Of a stretch of 18,349 bases of DNA, positions 1-8,900 are shown one piece after another. The position numbers and the translations under genes were made by a program. Origin of the DNA: Dyella_B sp035486915 (GTDB taxonomy: Bacteria > Pseudomonadota > Gammaproteobacteria > Xanthomonadales > Rhodanobacteraceae); contig NZ_DATHMR010000026.1 in assembly GCF_035486915.1 (NCBI RefSeq), positions 1-18,349 on the forward strand. The letters are read 5' to 3'. Under the pieces are notes generated by a model. The model worked only from the letters and a program-made list of their open reading frames with translations, was not told where the DNA came from and did no database searches. Each line of letters starts with the position of its first letter. The first letter of the stretch is position 1.

Positions 1-1
1 G

Positions 2-757
2 AAGCGTCAGGCCGACGTGCGCAAGAAGGGCAAGCTGCCGTGGCTGCGCCCGGATGCCAAGAGCCAGGTCACCCTGCGCTACGAGAATGGCGTGGCCACC
101 GCCATCGACGCCGTGGTGCTGTCGACCCAGCACGATCCGAGCGTGAAGCAGAAAGACCTGATCGAGGGCGTGCGCGAGTACATCCTCAAGCCCGTGCTGC
201 CGACCAAATGGCTGCACAAGGGCACCAAGTTCCACATCAATCCGACCGGCAAGTTCGTGATCGGCGGCCCGGTGGGCGACTGCGGCCTGACTGGCCGAAA
301 GATCATCGTCGACACCTACGGCGGCTGGGCGCGTCACGGTGGCGGTGCGTTCTCGGGCAAGGATCCGTCGAAGGTGGATCGTTCGGCTGCTTACGCGGCG
401 CGTTACGTGGCCAAGAACATCGTGGCTGCCGGCATCGCCGACCGCTGCGAGGTGCAGGTGAGCTACGCCATTGGCGTGGCCGAGCCGACCTCGATCTCGG
501 TCACCACGTTCGGCACCGGCAAGATCAGCGACGACAAGATCGAGAAGCTGATCCGCAAGCATTTCGATCTGCGTCCATACGGCATCATCAAGATGCTCGA
601 CCTGATCCACCCGATGTACCAGCAAACCGCCAGCTACGGCCACTTCGGCCGTACCCCGTACGAAGTGAAGGGTGCAGACGGCAAGACCTTCACCGCATTC
701 TCCTGGGAGAAGACGGACAAGGCCGACGCCCTGCGCGCTGACGCCAAACTCAAGTAA
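2..757 (+). CDS. metK: S-adenosylmethionine synthetase, 5'-truncated
   Basis: MetK makes S-adenosylmethionine from ATP and methionine in the cytoplasm, the entry point of the methyl cycle. The frame is open from the left edge, so the N-terminal part (usually about 140-150 residues) lies outside and 251 residues are visible. Recognisable family blocks are KFHINPTGKFVIGGPVGDCG, then GRKIIVDTYGG, then ARHGGGAFSGKDPSKVDRSA (ATP/phosphate and Mg/K binding loops), then YAIGVAEPTSISV, and a normal C-terminus with HFGRTPYEVKG. An internal GTG at 17 is not the real start, because family sequence continues upstream of it (KRQAD before VRKKGKLPWLRPDA). It ends at a TAA followed at once by an intrinsic terminator. 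Its upstream control region is not visible. It fits the methionine genes further right, although it is separated from them by unrelated genes. Confidence 0.97.
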   Translation, partial: KRQADVRKKGKLPWLRPDAKSQVTLRYENGVATAIDAVVLSTQHDPSVKQKDLIEGVREYILKPVLPTKWLHKGTKFHINPTGKFVIGGPVGDCGLTGRKIIVDTYGGWARHGGGAFSGKDPSKVDRSAAYAARYVAKNIVAAGIADRCEVQVSYAIGVAEPTSISVTTFGTGKISDDKIEKLIRKHFDLRPYGIIKMLDLIHPMYQQTASYGHFGRTPYEVKGADGKTFTAFSWEKTDKADALRADAKLK

Positions 758-780
758 GCGATCTGCTTACTTCGCACAAC

Positions 781-806
781 AAAAACCCCGCATTCGCGGG
801 GTTTTT
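781..806. terminator. intrinsic terminator 1 (metK side), bidirectional
   Basis: A five-A tract, a 6-bp stem CCCCGC/GCGGGG with loop ATTC, and a five-T tract. It lies 23 bases after the metK stop. The flanking A and T tracts let it work on both strands. Its sequence is the reverse complement of the second terminator at 846-870. Confidence 0.93.
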
Positions 807-845
807 GTTGGTACCACCATTCGCTACCCCATGGCTTCAGAAATC

Positions 846-874
846 AAAAACCCCGCGAATGCGGGGTTTTGTTT
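846..874. terminator. intrinsic terminator 2 (carboxypeptidase side), bidirectional
   Basis: A five-A tract, stem CCCCGC/GCGGGG with loop GAAT, then TTTTGTTT. It lies just past the stop of the convergent carboxypeptidase gene. It mirrors the terminator at 781-806: 25 of 26 bases match its reverse complement. Confidence 0.9.
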
Positions 875-898
875 GATGGCGATGGCGTCGCGCGGGCG

Positions 899-2050
899 TT
901 ATTCCTGCTTCTGATTCCGCGACGCCAGCATCACCGGCTTCTTGGTCTTGGTCGCCTTGCGATGCGCGAGTTTGGTCGTGCTGCGTGCAGGTGCAGGTGC
1001 ACGCGCCTGTGCGGCACGCGGGCAGACCACACCGTGGCGCACGGTGCAAGTCTTGCGGGTGGCGACCGGACCCTTGTGACGAGGCGCGCGCGGCGGTAAT
1101 GCCACGGTCTCCGCTTCTGCCGTGCCGATCGGCGACAGCGCAGCCAGCATGCGGCGCGCAGCGCTCGGCCTGGCGGGGAGACCCACGTCGGCCACGAGAT
1201 CCGAAGGCGTCTGGCGACCGTCGAAGCCATCGTCGAGCAAACGTGCCATCAGGTTGTCGCGAGCTGACGCTGTGCGACCACCCAGGACCACGGCGAACAG
1301 ACGATGACCATCGTGGACGGCGGTCGAGGCAAGATTGAAACCGGAGGCATCGGTGAAGCCGGTCTTCAGACCGTCCATGCCCGGATAGCGATCCATCAGA
1401 TTGTTGTGACCGCGGATCAGCTGACCACGGAACACGAAGTCCTTGGTCGAGAAGTAGTGCGAGTACTGCGGGAAATCGCGAAACAGCGCCATGGACAGCT
1501 TGGCCATATCGCGCGCTGTCGTGATGTTGTCCGGGTCCGGCAGACCATTGGCGTTATCAAAGTGGCTGTTGGACATGCCCAGCAGGATGGCCTGGGCGTT
1601 CATCATGCTCGTGAAGTCGCTTTCGGAACCGGCAACGCCTTCGGCCGCCACCTCGGCGGCGTCATTGGCCGACTTGGTGACCATGCCGAGGATGCAGTCT
1701 TCCACCGAAATGGTCTGACCGGGCCGCAGATCGAGCTTGGTCGGCGCCTGGGACGCGGCGTAGTCCGATACAGGTAATTCTTGGTCGATCTTCAGCTTGC
1801 CGGTATCGAGCGCCTGAAAAGTGAGATAGAGCGTCATCATTTTGGCCAGCGAAGCCGGATAGGCTGCCTGGTCGGCGTTCACCGCGTTGACTACCTGGCC
1901 GTTGGTGCCATCGATAACAATGGCGGCTGTGGTGTTGGTCTGCGCATGGGCGACGCCCAAAAAGCCGCAAAAGCCGGCCAGAACCCATGCCACGGACGTA
2001 TGCCGAAGGCGGTCCCGCAACTTCGTTGGCTTGATGGTTTGAACGATCAC
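899..2050 (-). CDS. D-alanyl-D-alanine carboxypeptidase (PBP5/DacA-like, peptidase S11)
   Basis: A low-molecular-weight penicillin-binding protein expected to trim the terminal D-Ala of peptidoglycan stem peptides in the periplasm. The 383-residue product starts with a basic segment and a hydrophobic stretch, a signal peptide with likely cleavage after AHA at about residue 36. The three active-site motifs are present: SLAK (67-70, nucleophile Ser67), SAN (127-129) and KTG (229-231). The catalytic domain ends near residue 280. The usual C-terminal beta domain of E. coli PBP5 is not recognisable. Instead there is an Ala/Pro/Arg/Lys-rich basic tail (about 295-383) with two cysteines (335 and 343). 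The start is GTG at 2050, with GGGAG about seven bases upstream. The gene is monocistronic and convergent with metK. The family call is firm; which Dac paralogue it is cannot be told from sequence, so no symbol is given. Confidence 0.93.
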   Translation of the reverse strand: MIVQTIKPTKLRDRLRHTSVAWVLAGFCGFLGVAHAQTNTTAAIVIDGTNGQVVNAVNADQAAYPASLAKMMTLYLTFQALDTGKLKIDQELPVSDYAASQAPTKLDLRPGQTISVEDCILGMVTKSANDAAEVAAEGVAGSESDFTSMMNAQAILLGMSNSHFDNANGLPDPDNITTARDMAKLSMALFRDFPQYSHYFSTKDFVFRGQLIRGHNNLMDRYPGMDGLKTGFTDASGFNLASTAVHDGHRLFAVVLGGRTASARDNLMARLLDDGFDGRQTPSDLVADVGLPARPSAARRMLAALSPIGTAEAETVALPPRAPRHKGPVATRKTCTVRHGVVCPRAAQARAPAPARSTTKLAHRKATKTKKPVMLASRNQKQE

Positions 2051-2222
2051 AAAAGACTCCCTGCCCGCAGACGCCGGCTGGATGCCGCCGTCGCGAACGT
2101 TAATGCAAAGCTACGACAATTTCCAGAGGAAAAACTTCAACAAGCGGCGCTAAGTACATGTTCTATATAAGTAGCAACCGCTTCGAGACGCTGTTTTTGT
2201 TTTTCGGAGGGTTTCCGCCGCC

Positions 2223-2320
2223 CTACCTGTAGCTTTTCGACCGCCTACCGGTAGTACTTGAGAAGCCCTCAGCCGCGCCAAGACCGTTTTTTATTAAGCA
2301 TGTTTCAAGCCAACAGGTAG
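2223..2320. promoter_or_regulatory. three CTACC(T/G)GTAG-type boxes upstream of uup
   Basis: Box 1 CTACCTGTAG (2223-2232) and box 2 CTACCGGTAG (2245-2254, a perfect palindrome) are 22 bases apart, about two helical turns, on the same face. Box 3 lies on the other strand at 2311-2320 (CTACCTGTTG, 9 of 10 identical to box 1) and overlaps the putative uup -10 by three bases. The spacing suggests an operator for an unknown regulator; no binding protein is identified. The rest of the 2051-2329 gap is AT-rich near 2150-2175 but shows no gene. Confidence 0.4.
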
Positions 2321-2323
2321 AAT
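2318..2323 (+). promoter_or_regulatory. putative uup -10 element, possible leaderless start
   Basis: TAGAAT (five of six matches to TATAAT) ends six bases before the uup ATG at 2330. A transcript from it would begin at or beside the start codon. No good -35 is visible, and the only Shine-Dalgarno-like string is a weak AGGT about 11 bases from the ATG. Confidence 0.4.
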
Positions 2324-2329
2324 AGAAAC

Positions 2330-4216
2330 ATGTCCTTGATCCAACTGCAACGAGTCGATTTCAGCATCGGCGGCCCCCTCCTGCTCGAACACGTCGATCT
2401 GTCGATCGAGGCCCAAGAAAGGGTCTGTATCGTGGGTCGAAACGGCGAGGGCAAATCCACCCTCATGAAGCTCATCGCGGGCGAATTGCGCGCCGATGAC
2501 GGCGAAGTGCGCGTGCAAAACGGCGTGGTCGTCGCGCGCATGGCGCAGGAAGTGCCGCAAGCAACGTCCGGTAGCGTCTTCGATGTCGTCGCCGATGGCC
2601 TGGGCGATCTCGGCCACCTGCTTGCGCGCTATCACCATCTGCTTGCAGAAGGCGATTTCGATGCCCTGGGCGACGTGCAAGATCAGATCGAAGCGCAACA
2701 CGGCTGGGATCTGGATCGTCGCGTCACCGACGTGCTGGAGAAACTCGAACTGCCGGGCGATACAGACTTCGCCGCGTTATCCGGTGGCATGAAGCGTCGC
2801 GTGTTGCTCGCACAGGCACTTGTACGCAAACCGGATGTGTTGCTGTTGGACGAACCCACCAACCATCTGGACATTGAAGCCATTGGTTGGCTCGAAAAAT
2901 TTCTCAAGCAATTTGAAGGCAGCATTATTTTCGTGACGCACGATCGAAGCTTCCTACGTGCGTTGGCAACTCGCATTGTGGAAATCGATCGCGGTCAGGT
3001 AACGAGCTGGCCCGGCGACTACGACAACTACTTGCGCCGTCGTGAAGAGCGCTTGCACGCGCAAGCGCAGGCGAACGCACTGTTCGACAAAAAACTGGCG
3101 CAAGAAGAAGTCTGGATTCGTCAGGGCATCAAAGCACGCCGCACACGCAACGAAGGTCGCGTACGTGCACTGAAAGCTATGCGCCGGGAACGCTCCGAAC
3201 GTCGCGAGCTCGGCGGCAATGCGAAGATGGCACTGGCGAATGCGCAAGCATCCGGGAAGAAGGTGATCGAGCTCGACCACGTTCATCAAGCCTATGGTGG
3301 CCGTGTGCTGATCGATGATCTCAGCACGACCATCATGCGCGGCGACCGCGTCGGTATCGTGGGCCCCAATGGCGCCGGCAAGAGTACGCTGCTCAAGATT
3401 TTGCTGGGCGATCTGAAACCGCAACGCGGTGACGTCACCCTCGGCACCAGTTTGCAGATTGCGTACTTCGATCAGCACCGCGCTCAGCTCAACGACGCCT
3501 TGAATGCACTGGATAACGTCGCCGAAGGCCGCGAATACATCGAGCTCAACGGCCAACGCAAACACATCATCGGTTACCTGCAGGACTTCCTGTTCTCGCC
3601 GGAACGTGCACGCGCACCGATCACGCGTCTTTCCGGTGGCGAGCGCAATCGATTGCTACTTGCCAAGCTCTTCGCGCAACCCTCCAACCTGTTGGTCATG
3701 GACGAACCCACCAATGACCTGGATGTGGAAACGCTCGAACTGCTCGAAGAATTGCTGACCGACTACAAAGGCACGTTGCTGCTCGTCTCGCATGACCGCG
3801 AGTTTCTCGACAACGTTGTGTCGAGCACGCTAGTGCTGGAAGGTGGTGGGCAGGTGGGCGAATACGTGGGCGGTTACCGCGACTGGCTGCGACAGAAACC
3901 CGTGGAACGCGTCACAGCGACGGAAGCATCCACCGAGCCAAAACGCGAAACGGCAACCGCATCCCCCCTGTTGGATACGCCTTCATCGGCAATTGCAAAA
4001 CGCAAGCTCAACTACAAGGAAACGCGCGAGCTGGAAGAGCTTCCAAAGCGCATTGAAACGTTGGAAGCCGATATATCTGCACGCACTGAGGCGATGAACG
4101 ATTCCACGTTCTTCCAGCAGGACAGCGCCGCGATCATCAAGGCCAACGAGGCGCTCGCAAAACTGCAAAGCGAACTCGATGCGGCCTATGCACGCTGGAC
4201 CGAGCTCGATAGCTAA
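2330..4216 (+). CDS. uup: ABC-F ATPase Uup
   Basis: A soluble tandem-ATPase protein of the ABC-F family; Uup is linked in E. coli to ribosome function and to suppression of transposon precise excision. The 628 residues hold two nucleotide-binding domains. Domain 1 has Walker A GRNGEGKS (36-43), signature LSGGM (150-154) and DEPTNHLD (174-181). A charged inter-domain linker spans about 235-305. Domain 2 has GPNGAGKS (345-352), LSGGE (434-438) and DEPTNDLD (458-465). The end (about 555-628) is a charged coiled coil rich in E/K/L, typical of the Uup DNA-binding C-terminal domain and separating it from EttA or YheS. There are no membrane segments. The start MSLIQL matches the usual Uup N-terminus, which fixes the ATG although no strong ribosome site precedes it. 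Convergent with ppc. Confidence 0.95.
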   Translation: MSLIQLQRVDFSIGGPLLLEHVDLSIEAQERVCIVGRNGEGKSTLMKLIAGELRADDGEVRVQNGVVVARMAQEVPQATSGSVFDVVADGLGDLGHLLARYHHLLAEGDFDALGDVQDQIEAQHGWDLDRRVTDVLEKLELPGDTDFAALSGGMKRRVLLAQALVRKPDVLLLDEPTNHLDIEAIGWLEKFLKQFEGSIIFVTHDRSFLRALATRIVEIDRGQVTSWPGDYDNYLRRREERLHAQAQANALFDKKLAQEEVWIRQGIKARRTRNEGRVRALKAMRRERSERRELGGNAKMALANAQASGKKVIELDHVHQAYGGRVLIDDLSTTIMRGDRVGIVGPNGAGKSTLLKILLGDLKPQRGDVTLGTSLQIAYFDQHRAQLNDALNALDNVAEGREYIELNGQRKHIIGYLQDFLFSPERARAPITRLSGGERNRLLLAKLFAQPSNLLVMDEPTNDLDVETLELLEELLTDYKGTLLLVSHDREFLDNVVSSTLVLEGGGQVGEYVGGYRDWLRQKPVERVTATEASTEPKRETATASPLLDTPSSAIAKRKLNYKETRELEELPKRIETLEADISARTEAMNDSTFFQQDSAAIIKANEALAKLQSELDAAYARWTELDS

Positions 4217-4339
4217 GGATGCTTGGAACTCATCTCAAAAGCCGATGACATGCAGAACCTGAGCCGTCATTGACCAGCAAGAATATTCATGATGAGACGT
4301 GTAGCAATTTCGAGATAGCCTCCTACTGCTGGACCTTCA
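4217..4339. other. convergent uup/ppc intergenic gap, nothing recognised
   Basis: About 120 bases between two stop codons facing each other. I see no hairpin with a T tract on either strand, in contrast to the other convergent gene ends in this window, so termination here may be Rho-dependent or the transcripts may overlap. Confidence 0.6.
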
Positions 4340-7075
4340 TCAACCCGTATTTTGTAAACCCTGCGCAACGCCGTTGACGCTCGCGACGAGCGCATGCAGC
4401 AAGTGGTCATCGCTGCGATCGCTCGCACGCCAGCGCTGCAGCAGATCCACTTGCAGCAGACTCATCGGATCGACATACGGATTGCGCAATCGAATTGACA
4501 GGGACAAGCGCGGATCGTCGCGAAGCAGCTCCTCGCTATTCTTCAAACGCAACAACCAGTGACGTGTGCGTTCGAATTCCGACTGAATCATCGTGAAAAA
4601 TGTGTCATGCAGCGGACCTGCCAGCTTTGAAAATGCTTCGGCGATATCAAGGTCGCACTTGGCGAGCACCATTTCGACATCGTCGAGGACGTTGACGAAA
4701 AATGGCCAATGCTGCGCCATATCCTGCAGTGCATTCTCGCCGTATTTGGCGGCTGCGTGTTCCAGCGCAGTACCCAGTCCGTACCAGCCGGTGATGATGG
4801 AACGGCATTGCGTCCACGCAAAAACCCACGGAATGGCGCGCAGATCCTGGACGCCACGCATGCTGCGGCGACGTGACGGACGCGAACCCAGCGCCATCTG
4901 CTCGATAACGTCGATCGGCGTGGCAGCGCGGAAATAATCGACGAACCCATCGCGATCGACGAGCTGGCGATATGCATGACGACTATCCGACGCCAGCGTA
5001 TTCATGTATTCACGCCACTCCTGCTCGCGCGGCTCCTCTTCACGCGGACGCAGACTGGCACGCAACACCGCACCTACGGTCTGCTCCAGATTGCGCAGCG
5101 CGAGTGCGCGAATGCCGTACTTGCGATGAATCACCTCGCCCTGCTCCGTCACGCGTAACACGCCGCCCACCGAACCACGCGGCGATGACATCAACGCGGG
5201 TGTGATGCGTGCGCCACCTCGGCTGGCGGAACCGCCCCGGCCATGAAAAAACGCAAGGCGAATGCCGGCCTGTTGTGCGACGTCAAGCAATTCGACCTGC
5301 GCACGCTGCAATCCCCACCGCGAGGCGAGCGTTCCGCCATCCTTGCCGCTATCGGAGTAGCCGAGCATGACCCATTGGCGATCGTCGCGTGCGCGCAGAT
5401 GTGCGCGATAGACGGGATCGTCCAACAGTGCACGCAACGTGTCAGGCGCGTTTTTCAAGTCGTCCACGGTTTCGAACAGCGGCGCAATATCTAGCGGCAC
5501 GCCAAGTTGAATCGCACCCATTTCCGGCGAAGGCGACGATGCGACAAAATTGCCGTAGCGCGCGAGCGCCAGCACCGCCAGCACGTCCGCCGCGGAGCGC
5601 GCCATGCTGATGATGTACAGGCCGATCGCGTCCTTGCCGTAGCGGCTGCGAGATTCGTTGAGTGTCGCGAAAACGGCTCGCAGCGACTCAGCCTGCGCGT
5701 CATCGTTCTGTGCCAGTGCTTTTTCACCGCTCGCATAAGGCCGCAGTGCTGCGACACGTTCGACAGGGCTTCGCTGCGACCACGCCTCATCGCCGAGCAA
5801 AGAAGCCAATGCGTCATCATGCACACGCGAATCCTGGCGCACATCGAGGCGCGCCAGATGGAATCCGAACGTGCGCACACGCCAGATCAAGCGGCGTACG
5901 GCATAGGCGCCAGCGTTCAATCCGTGATGATCGATAAGCCCGTGCACGATCAATAGAAGATCGTCCAGCAACTCCTCGGCTGACGCGTATCCCTCCGCGT
6001 GACCCTCTTCGTGCGTCGCTTCCAGCCGCGCACGGATCAAGGTGAGAAAGCATCGATACGGCATATCCGCGTGACGCGGGCGAATTTTCGCTGCCGCGAG
6101 CGGAAACTGTTCGCGGTAGGTTTCCAGACGTTGTAGCAAAGCAGGCTCGAAATCCACGCGGTCATCGGTCTGGCTGAGCAATCGCGCAAGACCATCGACG
6201 TCGGCGATGTAGTGTTCCAGCACGTGCGCACGCTGGGTCGCGAGACTGTTGGCGATGGTTTCTGCACCGACATTCGGATTGCCATCCATGTCGCCGCCCA
6301 CCCACGTGGCAAAGCTCAACAATCGCGGTAGCGGTACAGCGACGTTGTAGACGGTTTGCAACGCATCGGCGAGCACTTCGTAGAATGCCGGAACGATACG
6401 ATAAATCGGATTGGCCAGATAAAAACCAACGTGATGATGTTCGTCCTGGACAGTTGGACGAATCGGCGATGCTTCCGCCGTTTGCCAGCCGGACGACAAC
6501 GCCATGTAGATGCGATCGTCATCTTCCTTGCGTTCCTGCGGCGTGCGTGTCGGATCGAAGTTATCGACCAGCGCACGCACGATAGCCTGCTCCTTTTCCA
6601 GCAACGAGCGGCGAATCGCTTCGGTTGGATGTGCCGTGAACACCGGCTCGACTTTCAGCTTGTACAACCACTCAAGCAACTCATCGGCGCCAACGCCCTG
6701 CTCTTTCAATCGCTGCAGCACGTCGAGCAGCGACTCGGGCTGCACTGCACCGCCTTCGCGTTGGTAGTCACGGCGGCGGCGAATACGATGAACGCGCTCG
6801 GCCGTATTCACAGCCTGAAAGTACGCGGCAAACGCACGCGCCAGCGATTCGGCCGCGTGCGCATCGAGTCCTGCAAGGGACTCGGCGAGATCGTCGACAG
6901 CATGACCCTCTCGACGACGCGCAATGGAGGCCGTGCGAACGTGCTCCACGCGCTGAAAGAAGGCCTCGCCTCCCTGTTCAGCCAGCATGCGGCCGACCAT
7001 GGCGCCCAGACGGTGTACGTCTTCTCTCAACGGCGCGTCGTGGGGCAGAAATTCGGGGTCGCGGGTGGCTTCCAT
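4340..7075 (-). CDS. ppc: phosphoenolpyruvate carboxylase
   Basis: Carboxylates PEP with bicarbonate to oxaloacetate, an anaplerotic step that feeds aspartate and hence homoserine and methionine. The product is 911 residues, close to the family norm (E. coli 883). Landmarks are FTAHPTE (146-152, active-site His149), GGDMDGNPNV (260-269), GYSDSGKDGG (572-581, Lys578), FFHGRGGSASRGGAR (609-623, the mobile substrate loop), LRAIPWVFAWTQ (745-756) and the invariant C-terminus ending QNTG. The ATG at 7075 has GGAG about five bases upstream. No frameshift or missing catalytic residue is seen. It is divergent from ahcY across about 257 bases that carry the ahcY promoter and riboswitch; I could not place a convincing ppc promoter there. 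Confidence 0.97.
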   Translation of the reverse strand: MEATRDPEFLPHDAPLREDVHRLGAMVGRMLAEQGGEAFFQRVEHVRTASIARRREGHAVDDLAESLAGLDAHAAESLARAFAAYFQAVNTAERVHRIRRRRDYQREGGAVQPESLLDVLQRLKEQGVGADELLEWLYKLKVEPVFTAHPTEAIRRSLLEKEQAIVRALVDNFDPTRTPQERKEDDDRIYMALSSGWQTAEASPIRPTVQDEHHHVGFYLANPIYRIVPAFYEVLADALQTVYNVAVPLPRLLSFATWVGGDMDGNPNVGAETIANSLATQRAHVLEHYIADVDGLARLLSQTDDRVDFEPALLQRLETYREQFPLAAAKIRPRHADMPYRCFLTLIRARLEATHEEGHAEGYASAEELLDDLLLIVHGLIDHHGLNAGAYAVRRLIWRVRTFGFHLARLDVRQDSRVHDDALASLLGDEAWSQRSPVERVAALRPYASGEKALAQNDDAQAESLRAVFATLNESRSRYGKDAIGLYIISMARSAADVLAVLALARYGNFVASSPSPEMGAIQLGVPLDIAPLFETVDDLKNAPDTLRALLDDPVYRAHLRARDDRQWVMLGYSDSGKDGGTLASRWGLQRAQVELLDVAQQAGIRLAFFHGRGGSASRGGARITPALMSSPRGSVGGVLRVTEQGEVIHRKYGIRALALRNLEQTVGAVLRASLRPREEEPREQEWREYMNTLASDSRHAYRQLVDRDGFVDYFRAATPIDVIEQMALGSRPSRRRSMRGVQDLRAIPWVFAWTQCRSIITGWYGLGTALEHAAAKYGENALQDMAQHWPFFVNVLDDVEMVLAKCDLDIAEAFSKLAGPLHDTFFTMIQSEFERTRHWLLRLKNSEELLRDDPRLSLSIRLRNPYVDPMSLLQVDLLQRWRASDRSDDHLLHALVASVNGVAQGLQNTG

Positions 7076-7134
7076 GGATACTCCGGTATGAATCCCCTAG
7101 CCTACCGAATTTGCGTGAACGTGCCCGTTCCAAG

Positions 7135-7164
7135 TCGTCATAAGCGCGTGAGAGCGGCTACAAT
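7135..7164 (+). promoter_or_regulatory. putative ahcY promoter
   Basis: TCGTCA (7135-7140, four of six to the -35 consensus), an 18-base spacer and TACAAT (7159-7164, five of six to the -10). The expected start of transcription near 7171 is just ahead of the SAH aptamer, which is where a riboswitch promoter should be. Confidence 0.6.
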
Positions 7165-7174
7165 AGTAGCCTTC

Positions 7175-7261
7175 CCGCCGAGGGGCGCTGCGACCGTGTT
7201 GGATGCGGATATCCGTAACCACGGCCAGGCTCGGTGGATGCTTCGACTAGAACGGCGCTCA
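7175..7261 (+). ncRNA. SAH (S-adenosylhomocysteine) riboswitch aptamer
   Basis: The three conserved blocks of the SAH riboswitch appear in order: GAGGGGCGCTGC (7180-7191), CCAGGCTCG (7225-7233) and AACGGCGCTCA (7251-7261). P1 is CCGCCGAG (7175-7182) with CTCGGTGG (7230-7237), eight pairs including one G-U. P2 is CCGTG (7194-7198) with CACGG (7220-7224), capped by CGGATATCCG. The GCGC cores of the first and last blocks can form the pseudoknot. In known members SAH binding turns on ahcY, which removes SAH; the position ahead of ahcY fits exactly. Recognised from the remembered consensus, not by a covariance-model search. Confidence 0.93.
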
Positions 7262-7262
7262 T

Positions 7263-7323
7263 GACGCGAAGTACTCGCGTCGATCCGGCTCACCCGGCCG
7301 GATTTCCCCAATGAGACTCGGAG
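7263..7323 (+). promoter_or_regulatory. SAH riboswitch expression platform and ahcY ribosome site
   Basis: Two hairpins follow the aptamer: GACGCGA/TCGCGTC (7263-7269 with 7275-7281) and ATCCGGC/GCCGGAT (7283-7289 with 7297-7303). Neither is followed by a real T tract, so transcription termination is unlikely. The Shine-Dalgarno GGAG (7320-7323) lies in CTCGGAG; its CTCGG (7317-7321) repeats the 3' strand of P1 and could pair with CCGAG (7178-7182) when P1 is open. That would hide the ribosome site without SAH. This mechanism is inference. Confidence 0.5.
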
Positions 7324-7332
7324 ACATCCTTG

Positions 7333-8766
<1,434 letters not shown>

Positions 8767-8787
8767 TCGGCTTTATTATCGAGCAGC

Positions 8788-8819
8788 AAAAAGGGCGCGG
8801 AAACGCGCCCTTTTTGTTT
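8788..8819. terminator. intrinsic terminator between ahcY and ilvE, bidirectional
   Basis: A 12-pair perfect stem AAAAAGGGCGCG/CGCGCCCTTTTT (8788-8799 with 8804-8815) closed by a GAAA tetraloop and followed by GTTTT. The flanking A and T tracts allow use by ahcY on the plus strand and by the ilvE transcript on the minus strand. Confidence 0.93.
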
Positions 8820-8863
8820 TCCAGAATCGTGTTGAGAGGCTGTCTCGCCTCGATGATCAAGGC

Positions 8864-8894
8864 GCTGGATCCCAGCTTTCGCTGGGATGACGAG
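8864..8894. repeat. REP-like palindromic unit
   Basis: An eight-pair perfect hairpin ATCCCAGC/GCTGGGAT (8869-8876 with 8881-8888) with loop TTTC, flanked by CTGG and GACGAG. This resembles the dispersed extragenic hairpins (GGATCC..GGGATGACG type) common in Proteobacteria, including Xanthomonads. Only one copy is in the window, so repetition cannot be shown here. A smaller hairpin GAGGC/GCCTC lies just upstream (8834-8850). Confidence 0.5.
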
Positions 8895-8900
8895 CGAAGA

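Noticed and set aside
1304..1777. 157-codon open frame on the plus strand
   Set aside because: Antisense to the carboxypeptidase catalytic domain, with no ribosome site or family features.
6356..7264. 302-codon open frame on the plus strand
   Set aside because: Antisense to the conserved N-terminal part of ppc and runs through the ahcY promoter and the riboswitch.
7283..7310. Intrinsic terminator in the ahcY leader
   Set aside because: The ATCCGGC/GCCGGAT hairpin is followed by TTTCCCC, not a T tract, so a translational rather than a termination mechanism is preferred.
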